DNA of 7,279 nt, taken from assembly GCA_012514775.1 (NCBI GenBank), contig JAAYZQ010000038.1, positions 1-7,279 of the forward strand, read 5' to 3'. Below the pieces are notes generated by a model that did not search any database, was not told the origin of the DNA, and saw nothing but the letters and a program-made list of their open reading frames with translations. Made by a program: the position numbers and the translations under genes. Shown piece after piece: positions 1 through 5,359 of the stretch; the first letter of the stretch is position 1; every line of letters begins with the position of its first letter. The stretch comes from Anaerolineaceae bacterium (GTDB lineage: Bacteria > Chloroflexota > Anaerolineae > JAAYZQ01).

Positions 1-366
1 CTGGAGCATGCCCTCAGCCCGCAGGTGGTCGAGCGCCAGGTGGATCACGACGAGGACGTGCTCTACTTTGGCGGCGAGGCGGTGCTGGTCGCCACGGTGC
101 GGCGGGGCATTCTGCAGGGGCTGTCGCTTTGCACGCTGGAGCAGGCCAACGGCTCGGCGCCGGGCGAACATTTCGTCCTCACGCGCTATGCGCGGCGGGC
201 ACCCGACGAAATCATTGTCAACCATCTGCCCGACCCGGCCGCCGTGGAACAGGCGCTGCGCCGGGCCACGGGCCGGCGGGTGCGGGTCACGATTCCGCGG
301 CGGGGAGCCAAGCTCGAGCTGCTGGCCTTGTGCGCCCAGAACTATGCCTACCGGACATCGTTGTAA
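1..366 (+). CDS. UvrC/Cho-like nuclease-family protein, C-terminal end (5' partial)
   Basis: The reading frame is open from the first base and stops at TAA 364-366, so the gene starts upstream of the window; 121 codons are visible. The visible part resembles the middle region of UvrC, which follows the GIY-YIG and UVR parts. It has a strand-rich stretch (DVLYFGGEAVLVATVRRG), then a segment ending RYARRAPDEIIVNHLPD, then a helix and a GRRVRVTIPRRGAKLELLAL stretch. The last matches the UvrC pattern of a basic 'PxRGxKxxLLxLA' helix. The protein stops right after NYAYRTSL, so the UvrC C-terminal RNase H-like endonuclease and helix-hairpin-helix domains are absent. In layout it would be closer to Cho-type half-UvrC proteins, which make the 3' incision in nucleotide excision repair. 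The GIY-YIG domain would be upstream and is not seen, so family membership is inferred from this tail alone. The PfkB kinase begins 19 nt downstream on the same strand. Confidence 0.55.
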   Translation: MEHALSPQVVERQVDHDEDVLYFGGEAVLVATVRRGILQGLSLCTLEQANGSAPGEHFVLTRYARRAPDEIIVNHLPDPAAVEQALRRATGRRVRVTIPRRGAKLELLALCAQNYAYRTSL

Positions 367-385
367 CAGGGAGAGGTCTGCAGCC

Positions 386-1351
386 ATGACCAGAGAAGCA
401 CCGCCCGTGGTCGGCCTGGGGTACTGCCCCTACGACATCCTGGCCGTCGTGCCCCACATGCCCGTCTTTGACGACGTGCGCATGACCCACGCCACCGCCC
501 TGGTGCACGACGGGGGCGGCCCGGTGGGCACCGCCCTGGCGGCCATCGCCCGCCTGGGCATTCCCGCCGGCTACATCGGGGTATTGGACAACGATCGGGA
601 AGGACGCTGGCTGCGGGAGCTGTTCATCGCGGAGGGGGTGGACGTTTCGCGCCTGCGCATGAGGGACGGGGCGGGGACAAACGTCTGCCTGCTCCTGGTG
701 GAGGAGGAAACCGCCCGCCGGGCCATCGTCTGTCGCCCCCAGGTGTCGCCCGCGGCCCTGGCCCTGGACGAGGAGGACCGGCGCTACGTGCAGGCCGGCC
801 GCGCGCTGCACCTTGACGGCCAGTTCCTGCCGGCGGCCATCCAGGCGGCCCGCTGGGCGCGGGAGGCCGGCGTCCCGGTCTGCTTTGACGGCAACCATCC
901 CCGCCCCGGCCTGGAGGAGCTGCTGCCCCTGGTGGATTGGCTGGTGGTGGCCGAGTCATTCCCCCGGAAGGCCACCGGCCAGGCCGACCCGTCGCGGGCG
1001 GCCGAGGAACTCCTGAGCCTGGGCCCCAGGCTGCTGGTCGTAACCCTCGGAGAGGCGGGCTGCCAGGCGTGGACCAGGCCCGCGACGCCGGGGGCCGCGC
1101 TCCGGGGCCCGATCTCGATGCCCGCCTTCCCCGTTCAGGCGGTGGACACGACAGGCGCCGGCGATGCCTTCCACGGCGGCTTTATGTACGCCATGCTCCA
1201 GGGTTGGGAACTGCCCCGCGTCCTGGCCTTTGCCAATGCCGTCGCCGGACTCAACTGCCAGACCCTGGGCGGGCGGCGCGGCCTCCCCGACCTGCCGGCC
1301 GTACAGGCCCTGCTCCAGGCACATCCCAACCACGCCGCAGGAACCCCATAA
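386..1351 (+). CDS. PfkB-family carbohydrate kinase
   Basis: A 321-aa protein of normal PfkB/ribokinase-family length. These enzymes phosphorylate sugars or nucleosides with ATP in the cytoplasm. Visible marks are the N-terminal strand VVGLGYCPYD (8-17), the glycine-rich substrate-lid motif GGGPVGTA (43-50), the ATP-side segment VVTLGEAG (218-225), and the C-terminal signature DTTGAGD (254-260) with Asp260 as expected catalytic base, followed by AFHGGF. A late AFANAVAGLNCQTLGGRRGLP stretch (281-301) is also typical. The overall pattern recalls the ketohexokinase/sulfofructose kinase (YihV) side of the family, but the substrate cannot be read from sequence. ATG 386 is chosen because AGGGAGAGG (368-376) sits 9 nt upstream and the family's first strand begins just after it. 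The frame stays open back to codon 8, but that part lies over the preceding gene and does not look like kinase. The gene is probably co-transcribed with the upstream UvrC-like gene. Confidence 0.9.
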   Translation: MTREAPPVVGLGYCPYDILAVVPHMPVFDDVRMTHATALVHDGGGPVGTALAAIARLGIPAGYIGVLDNDREGRWLRELFIAEGVDVSRLRMRDGAGTNVCLLLVEEETARRAIVCRPQVSPAALALDEEDRRYVQAGRALHLDGQFLPAAIQAARWAREAGVPVCFDGNHPRPGLEELLPLVDWLVVAESFPRKATGQADPSRAAEELLSLGPRLLVVTLGEAGCQAWTRPATPGAALRGPISMPAFPVQAVDTTGAGDAFHGGFMYAMLQGWELPRVLAFANAVAGLNCQTLGGRRGLPDLPAVQALLQAHPNHAAGTP

Positions 1352-1411
1352 CCCGCTTTCCAGTGGGTGGCAGCTTTGGCTTGTGCGCGTTGGAAGTCCT
1401 GGACTGAGGGC

Positions 1412-1849
1412 TCACCCGCCTGCCTGCTGCTGGTGGAGCAGCGCGTGGGCGATCTGGCGGGCCGGCTCGGTCATCTCCAGGCGCTCCAGGTCGGCCAACT
1501 CTGCCCAGAGGACGCCGTCGGCGTCGTCGCCGGCCTGGAGGCTGCCCCCCACCGGCCGTGCCAGGTAGTCGATGATTATGTAATGGTAGAGAACCCGGCC
1601 TCCCGCGTCGTGCTCGACGCGATCCACGACGACGAGCACTCGCTCCAGCTCGATCTCCAGGCCGGTCTCTTCTCGCACCTCGCGGCGGACGGCGTCCTCG
1701 ACGGACTCGCCCAGCTCGACAGCCCCTCCGGGAAAGGTCCACTGTCCCCGGGCAGGCTCCTTTCCCCGGCGCGCCAGGAGGATACGCCCGGCGTCGACGA
1801 CCACGGCGCCCACGCCGACAATGGGGAACTCGGGATATTCGCGCTTCAT
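1412..1849 (-). CDS. Nudix hydrolase
   Basis: A 145-aa cytoplasmic hydrolase of the usual small-Nudix size, cleaving a nucleoside diphosphate linked to another group and needing a divalent metal. The Nudix box is complete at residues 42-64 and fits G-x5-E-x7-REU-x-EE-x-GU exactly: G42, E48, R56-E57, E60-E61, G63-L64. The glutamates of REVREE bind the metal. Before it, VGVGAVVVDAGRILLARRGK (11-30) and GQWTFPGG (35-42) are the typical first strands. The look is that of MutT or ADP-ribose pyrophosphatase-type members; the exact substrate cannot be told. The frame is open 45 codons further upstream, but ATG 1847-1849 is the clear start: AGGAGG (1855-1860) sits 5 nt before it, and the promoter at 1928-1956 would place the transcript start inside any longer form. 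It converges on the PfkB gene and diverges from the epimerase operon. Confidence 0.93.
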   Translation of the reverse strand: MKREYPEFPIVGVGAVVVDAGRILLARRGKEPARGQWTFPGGAVELGESVEDAVRREVREETGLEIELERVLVVVDRVEHDAGGRVLYHYIIIDYLARPVGGSLQAGDDADGVLWAELADLERLEMTEPARQIAHALLHQQQAGG

Positions 1850-1854
1850 CTTGG

Positions 1855-1860
1855 CCTCCT
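1855..1860 (-). promoter_or_regulatory. Shine-Dalgarno of the Nudix gene
   Basis: On the minus strand this reads AGGAGG, 5 nt before ATG 1847-1849. It is a full match to the anti-SD core and fixes the start of the Nudix gene against the longer open frame. Its first two bases also belong to an 8-bp inverted repeat with the transcript 5' end. Confidence 0.85.
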
Positions 1861-1923
1861 GGCGGCTGGTCTCGGCCGCGGGACGCGAGGCAAGTGCGAT
1901 GCATCGCGCGGCCCGGCCGCCAG
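1859..1923 (-). repeat. Nested inverted repeats in the Nudix leader
   Basis: The outer arms CTGGCGGC (1859-1866) and GCCGCCAG (1916-1923) are perfect 8-bp complements. Inside them, GGCCGCG (1874-1880) and CGCGGCC (1907-1913) are perfect 7-bp complements. The predicted transcript begins near 1920-1921, so about six of the eight outer pairs could form in RNA. That would tie the mRNA 5' end to the first bases of the Shine-Dalgarno sequence. A role in translation control or mRNA stability is inferred; chance is possible in such GC-rich DNA. Confidence 0.5.
1896..1907. promoter_or_regulatory. 12-bp perfect palindrome, possible operator
   Basis: GCGATGCATCGC reads the same on both strands with no spacer. 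It lies about 14-25 bp downstream of the predicted Nudix transcript start, a usual place for a repressor operator. The binding protein, if any, is unknown, and no regulator gene lies next to it. Confidence 0.35.
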
Positions 1924-1927
1924 CGAA

Positions 1928-1956
1928 ATTATAGCACGGCGGGAAGGGGCGTGCAA
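1928..1956 (-). promoter_or_regulatory. Sigma70-type promoter for the Nudix gene
   Basis: Read on the minus strand: -35 TTGCAC (1956-1951), a 17-bp spacer, and a perfect -10 TATAAT (1933-1928). A TG one base before the -10 makes it an extended -10. Expected transcript start is near 1920-1921, giving a leader of about 72 nt. TATAAT stands out sharply in this GC-rich DNA. Confidence 0.8.
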
Positions 1957-1988
1957 GGCGCCGGTCTGCCCATCGCCGCTTCAAACGA

Positions 1989-2017
1989 TTGACAAAACGC
2001 CCACGGTGTGGTAGACT
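1989..2017 (+). promoter_or_regulatory. Sigma70-type promoter for the epimerase-thiI operon
   Basis: A perfect -35 TTGACA (1989-1994), a 17-bp spacer, and -10 TAGACT (2012-2017). Expected start is near 2024, giving a leader of about 164 nt before the GTG at 2188. It is the only clear promoter ahead of the rightward genes, whose later junctions are overlaps or short gaps. Confidence 0.75.
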
Positions 2018-2050
2018 TGGGCTCGTGACGCTCGCAGAAACAGCCCGCTT

Positions 2051-2191
2051 ATGATCGCGTTTCGACTTGACGTCCGTTTGCCGCAGGGTGCAGCCGGCAT
2101 CCCCTGGGATCTGGCTCCCTGGGGCGCCTCGCCGATTCCCGCACTCCTCTCCCCGAATCCACGCGCCCCAAAAGGTGGTGAGGGCCTGTGA
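2051..2191 (+). CDS. Possible 46-aa leader ORF, unknown
   Basis: An ATG at 2051 opens a 46-codon frame inside the rightward leader. It ends at TGA 2189-2191, which overlaps the GTG start of the next gene (GTGA). This is the arrangement seen when translation of two frames is coupled. The predicted peptide has 8 prolines and 2 tryptophans and no domain I recognise. Against it: there is no good Shine-Dalgarno ahead of the ATG, and the residues look arbitrary. It could be a regulatory upstream ORF or simply an open frame in GC-rich DNA. Confidence 0.25.
   Translation: MIAFRLDVRLPQGAAGIPWDLAPWGASPIPALLSPNPRAPKGGEGL
2096..2128 (+). promoter_or_regulatory. Leader hairpin
   Basis: CCCC (2101-2104) pairs with GGGG (2121-2124). 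After a symmetric T-T mismatch (2105/2120), GGGA (2106-2109) pairs with TCCC (2116-2119) around a 6-nt loop (2110-2115). GGC (2096-2098) and GCC (2126-2128) can extend the base past a small internal loop. No U-run follows, so it is not an intrinsic terminator. It lies within the possible leader ORF, so ribosomes on that ORF would open it. It does not match a riboswitch class I know. Confidence 0.45.
2172..2178 (+). promoter_or_regulatory. Shine-Dalgarno of the epimerase-type gene
   Basis: AAGGTGG lies 9 nt before the GTG at 2188-2190 and supports that start. A second purine run, GAGGG (2180-2184), is only 3 nt away and so less likely to be the working site. Confidence 0.6.
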
Positions 2192-3180
2192 TCAAGCCCG
2201 ACGCTACGATCCTGGTCACCGGCGCCAACGGGTTCGTCGGCTCGCACCTGGTGGAAGCGCTGCTGGAAGCGGGCTACCGGGTGCGCTGCATGGTGCGGCG
2301 CACCAGCGACCTGTCCTTCATCCGCGACCTTCCCGTGGAGCTGGCGTACGCCGAGGTGGGCAAGGGCATCGGCCTCCTGGAGGCCTGCCAGGACGTCGCG
2401 GCCGTGTGCCATTGCGCGGCCCTGACCCGGGCTCCCGACGAGGAGACCTTTTTCCGGGTAAATGCCCGGGGCAGCGAGGCCCTCGCCCGGGCGGCATTGG
2501 AGGCCAGTCCCGGCCTGCGGCGCTTTCTCTTTGTCTCCAGCCAGGCGGCGGCAGGCCCGTCGCCGGCCGCGAGCCACTACCTGGACGAGGATTGCACGCC
2601 GCACCCCGTCACCTGGTACGGTGCGAGCAAGCTGGCTGCCGAGCAGGCCCTCCTGGCCATTCCCGGCCTGCCCCTCACCATCGTGCGGGCAGCGCCCGTC
2701 TTTGGCCCGCGGGATCGCGATTTCTTGTCCTACTTTTGCCTGGTAAACCGCCACCTCGACCTGCAACTGGGCAACGGCGACCGGGCCATGAGCCTCATTT
2801 ATGTCCAGGACCTGGTCGACCTGATCCTCCTCGCCCTGGAAAACGACCGGGCCGGGGGCCAGATCTACTTTGGCAGCGCCTGGTCGCACACCCACGCCGA
2901 GTTCTCGCGGGCCATCGCCCGGGCTCTGGGCGCCCGCACGGTCCAGGTTCGCCTGCCCCTGGCCATCCTGCCGCCCATGGCCGCCTGGTCCAGGGTTCAG
3001 TGCCGGCTCACCGGCCGGCCGCCGCTCCTCAACGACCAGCGGGTGCGAGACCTCCGGGCCCCCTACTGGCTGTGCTCGGGGGAAAAGGCCGCCCGCGAAC
3101 TGGGTTTTGCCCCGCGCTGGGACCTGGTGACGGCGTCGCAGGAAACGGCGGGCTGGTACAGAGAGCAGGGTTGGCTGTAA
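2188..3180 (+). CDS. NAD(P)-dependent epimerase/dehydratase, extended SDR family
   Basis: A 330-aa protein of standard extended-SDR length, a soluble NAD(P)-dependent oxidoreductase. The Rossmann nucleotide-binding motif TGANGFVG is at 11-18, followed by a basic stretch VRCMVRR (32-38). Other family marks are HCAALTRA (75-82), VNARG (91-95), the catalytic-serine strand FLFVSSQAA (113-121) and the active-site Y144-x3-K148 in TWYGASK. IVRAAPVFGPRD (165-176) matches the usual 'RPxxVYGPRD' strand. This set looks like the dihydroflavonol-4-reductase/3-beta-HSD-like subgroup often labelled 'SDR family oxidoreductase'; the substrate is not predictable. The C-terminal substrate half is complete. The start is GTG, supported by the Shine-Dalgarno and by the Rossmann motif beginning 10 residues in. 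Its final A is also the first base of the thiI ATG (TAATG), so the two are translationally linked. Expression is expected from the promoter at 1989-2017. Confidence 0.9.
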   Translation: MIKPDATILVTGANGFVGSHLVEALLEAGYRVRCMVRRTSDLSFIRDLPVELAYAEVGKGIGLLEACQDVAAVCHCAALTRAPDEETFFRVNARGSEALARAALEASPGLRRFLFVSSQAAAGPSPAASHYLDEDCTPHPVTWYGASKLAAEQALLAIPGLPLTIVRAAPVFGPRDRDFLSYFCLVNRHLDLQLGNGDRAMSLIYVQDLVDLILLALENDRAGGQIYFGSAWSHTHAEFSRAIARALGARTVQVRLPLAILPPMAAWSRVQCRLTGRPPLLNDQRVRDLRAPYWLCSGEKAARELGFAPRWDLVTASQETAGWYREQGWL

Positions 3181-4343
3181 TGGGCCTGGTGTTGCTGCGC
3201 TACGGCGAGATCGGCCTCAAGGGCCAGAACCGCGCCTATTTCACGCGCCGGCTGAGGCATAACGTGCGCCAAGCCCTGAAGGCCAACGGCATCGAGGGGC
3301 GGGTGTGGCAGGAAGGCCAGCGCCTCTACCTGGAGGTGGAGGAACAGGAGGCCGCCGTCGAGGCTGTGCAACGCGTCGCCGGCCTCGTCTCGTTGAGCCC
3401 CGTGGCGGTGGTGCCACCGCGCCTGGAGGCCATCGCCGAAGAGGCGGTCTCCCTGGCGCGGCGAGAGGGCGTCGGAGAGCGCACCTTTCGCGTCACCGCC
3501 AACCGGGCCGACAAGTCGTTCCCCTTGATATCGCCCGAGATAGAGCGCCAGGTGGGCGCTGCCGTGGTGGAGGCCACCGGGGCCCGCGTTCGCCTGGCAG
3601 GCGCCGACGTCGAGATCGGGATCGAGGTGCAGCGCGGCCGCGCCCTGCTCTTCGGAGCCAAGATCGCGGGCCCCGGTGGCCTGCCCCTGGGCAGCCAGGG
3701 CAAGGTAGTGGCCCTGCTCTCCAGCGGCATCGATTCGCCCGTGGCCGCCTGGCTGATGATGAAGCGCGGCTGTGGGGTCATCCCCGTGCACTTTAGCCTG
3801 GATCAGGCCCAGGCCGACCGCGTGCAGTCCATCGTCGACGCCCTCAACCGCCACGCCTACGGATACCCCCTCAAGCCCATCGTCCTGTCCCACTGGGAGG
3901 TCGTGGCACCCGTGGTGGAGCGGCTGCGGGAACTGCGCCAGGAACGCTGGGCCTGCATCATGTGCAAGCGCGCCATGCTGGCCCGCGCCGCGGCCATTGC
4001 CCAGGAGATCGGCGCTTCGGCCCTGGTAACGGGCGATTCCCTGGGCCAGGTTGCCAGCCAGACCTTGAGCAACCTGGAGGTCGTTTCCCATGGCATCTCC
4101 AAGCCGATCCTCAGGCCCCTCATCGGCATGGACAAGACCGAGATCATGGACCTGGCGCGGCGCATCGGCACCTACGAGCCCTCGACGGCACGCCCCCACG
4201 AGCCCGACGGCCAGGATTATGCGTGTCCCTTCCTGCCGTCGCGCCCGGTGACCCAGGCGACCCTGGAAAAGCTCCTCTCTCTTGTGGCCGAGATGGAAGA
4301 GCCGCGAGGGGAGCACGTAGCCGTGGAGGAAGCCGATGTTTAG
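3180..4343 (+). CDS. thiI: tRNA 4-thiouridine synthetase ThiI, short form
   Basis: A 387-aa enzyme that adenylates U8 of tRNA with ATP and inserts sulfur to give 4-thiouridine. In some bacteria the full-length form also helps make the thiamine thiazole. The N-terminal signature RYGEIGLKGQNR (7-18) is characteristic. A THUMP-type RNA-binding domain follows at roughly 60-165. The PP-loop ATPase starts with SSGIDSP (181-187), then CIMCKR (259-264) and GDSLGQVASQT (285-295), all typical of ThiI. Cys349 in DYACPFLP aligns by eye with the conserved catalytic Cys344 of E. coli. The C-terminal rhodanese domain of the 482-aa E. coli enzyme is missing, as in many Gram-positive and deep-branching bacteria, so sulfur must come from a separate donor such as a cysteine desulfurase. 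The ATG overlaps the previous stop by one base. The frame is open far upstream, but that part is not ThiI. Confidence 0.95.
   Translation: MGLVLLRYGEIGLKGQNRAYFTRRLRHNVRQALKANGIEGRVWQEGQRLYLEVEEQEAAVEAVQRVAGLVSLSPVAVVPPRLEAIAEEAVSLARREGVGERTFRVTANRADKSFPLISPEIERQVGAAVVEATGARVRLAGADVEIGIEVQRGRALLFGAKIAGPGGLPLGSQGKVVALLSSGIDSPVAAWLMMKRGCGVIPVHFSLDQAQADRVQSIVDALNRHAYGYPLKPIVLSHWEVVAPVVERLRELRQERWACIMCKRAMLARAAAIAQEIGASALVTGDSLGQVASQTLSNLEVVSHGISKPILRPLIGMDKTEIMDLARRIGTYEPSTARPHEPDGQDYACPFLPSRPVTQATLEKLLSLVAEMEEPRGEHVAVEEADV
4325..4330 (+). promoter_or_regulatory. Shine-Dalgarno inside the thiI 3' end
   Basis: GGAGGA sits 5 nt before ATG 4336, within the last codons of thiI. It supports the 8-nt overlapping start of the membrane-anchored protein. 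Confidence 0.7.
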
Positions 4344-5346
4344 CGGCCGCCGCCGCTGGGCCATGATGGGGCTGCTCGCCGCCGGCAACCTGGCCCTGTG
4401 GGTGGGCATCGCCTACGTCGTCGGCCTGTGCGCCAGCGATCAGGTGGACCTGGGGGTAGAGACCATGGTGCGCCACGCCCAGGCGACGGCCGTGTCGTCG
4501 TGGGCGGGCGTGACAGGCGACCGCATGGAGCTCGTCCAAGCCGCCGGGACCGACCCGGCGACGTTGCCTCCGCGGGCCCAGGACCCGGAAAAGGAAAGCA
4601 GCATAGCGCTGATCCTGCCCACGGATGGCGTCCCACCCGAGGAGAGCCCGGCGGCGACGCTGCCCGGCGTGGCGACCGACCTGCCGCCGAGCACGGGTGA
4701 GCCGTCCGGCCCCGTCGCTCCGTCAAACGCCGACGACGAGCCCGGGGAGCCTGCCCTGCCCACTGCCGGCAGCCCGGCGCCCGCCACGGAACAAACGGAC
4801 CTGGAGCCGGGGAGCGAGACCGGCCCCGCCGACCCGCCCATCGCTGCCAGGGCAGACCCGGTCGTTGCCGTCTCTCAGATCGTGAGCGTGCCCCTGCTGC
4901 TGGTCGATCCCGAGTTTCACAGCCTGGAAGGGTTGAACGCAGAGATGGAGCAGTCGGTCCCGGGGCGCGCGGTGCAGATTCGCTACGAGGAAGAGGCACT
5001 GAACCGGGAGATCGAGACCCTGTGGGTCGAGAATCCGGCCCTGCCGTACCGTGACATCCAGGTGGATTTCCAGAACAACGGGGTGGGCATCAGCGGCAAG
5101 GTGTCCGTTCTGGGGTTGCAGGTGGACGCCTACCTGCAAGGCACCCTCGTTGCGCGGGACTGCCGGCCCCAGCTCGAGGTGGAGAGTGTCTCCCTGGCGG
5201 GCATTACGACGCCGCGCTTTGTGCGCGCCCGGGTGGTGACCATGGCCGAGGAGGCCATGGCCTGGTATCCGGAGGACTATGCCCTGTGCCTGGAGCAGAT
5301 CGTGCTGGAAGAAACGCGGGCGACGTTCTATGGACACCGCCGCTAA
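4336..5346 (+). CDS. Membrane-anchored protein with Pro/Ala/Glu-rich linker, unknown function
   Basis: A 336-aa protein I cannot name. After a basic start (RRR, 5-7) one hydrophobic segment spans about 10-32, probably an uncleaved signal anchor with the rest outside the membrane. Residues about 72-175 form a low-complexity linker rich in Pro, Ala, Glu, Asp, Ser and Thr and probably disordered. The C-terminal part (about 180-336) looks folded, with alternating strands: IQVDFQNNGVGISGKVSVLG (241-260), then VDAYLQGTLV and PQLEVESVSLAGI. The 'amphipathic strand with ISGxVxxLGL, then LEVESVxLxGI' pattern recalls DUF2993/LmeA-like lipid-binding domains, but this is a faint likeness. The two cysteines after the anchor, C276 and C318, both lie in this part and could pair outside the cell. 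The ATG overlaps the end of thiI by 8 nt (stop TAG 4341-4343), with a strong Shine-Dalgarno, so it is co-translated with thiI although no functional link is known. Confidence 0.85.
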   Translation: MFSGRRRWAMMGLLAAGNLALWVGIAYVVGLCASDQVDLGVETMVRHAQATAVSSWAGVTGDRMELVQAAGTDPATLPPRAQDPEKESSIALILPTDGVPPEESPAATLPGVATDLPPSTGEPSGPVAPSNADDEPGEPALPTAGSPAPATEQTDLEPGSETGPADPPIAARADPVVAVSQIVSVPLLLVDPEFHSLEGLNAEMEQSVPGRAVQIRYEEEALNREIETLWVENPALPYRDIQVDFQNNGVGISGKVSVLGLQVDAYLQGTLVARDCRPQLEVESVSLAGITTPRFVRARVVTMAEEAMAWYPEDYALCLEQIVLEETRATFYGHRR

Positions 5347-5359
5347 CCCCGGGCGCACC

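Larger units (their letters stand above)
1850..2187. promoter_or_regulatory. Divergent intergenic control region
   Basis: This 338-nt stretch lies between the divergently read Nudix gene and the epimerase-thiI operon. It holds two back-to-back sigma70-type promoters whose -35 boxes are 32 bp apart (1957-1988), a structured Nudix leader, and a long rightward leader with a hairpin and a small ORF. It contains no tRNA or insertion sequence that I can see. The parts are listed separately. Confidence 0.8.

Noticed and set aside
8..385. Upstream extension of the PfkB kinase frame back to position 8
   Set aside because: It overlaps the UvrC-like gene in another frame, has no kinase-like residues, and a clear Shine-Dalgarno supports ATG 386.
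1351..1368. Possible terminator hairpin (ACCCGC / GTGGGT) after the PfkB gene
   Set aside because: Only six pairs, including one G-T, and no T-run follows, so it is too weak to call.
1850..1984. 45-codon N-terminal extension of the Nudix protein
   Set aside because: It would start upstream of the predicted transcript start and run through the promoter, and it lacks Nudix-like sequence; AGGAGG marks the shorter start.
1367..2014. 215-codon plus-strand open frame over the Nudix gene and its promoter
   Set aside because: It is antisense to an exact Nudix box and runs through both promoters; no motif seen.
2019..2046. GGGCT/AGCCC inverted repeat near the rightward promoter
   Set aside because: The left arm lies before the predicted transcript start, so it would not form in RNA, and five pairs with an 18-nt loop are weak.
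2067..3179. Long upstream extension of the thiI frame across the epimerase gene
   Set aside because: The translation is Pro/Arg/Gly-rich shadow sequence; the ThiI signature begins at ATG 3180, and the epimerase in the other frame is clearly real.
3063..4409. 448-codon open frame on the minus strand over thiI
   Set aside because: Antisense shadow of the unmistakable ThiI gene; composition is His/Gly/Gln-rich with no domain.
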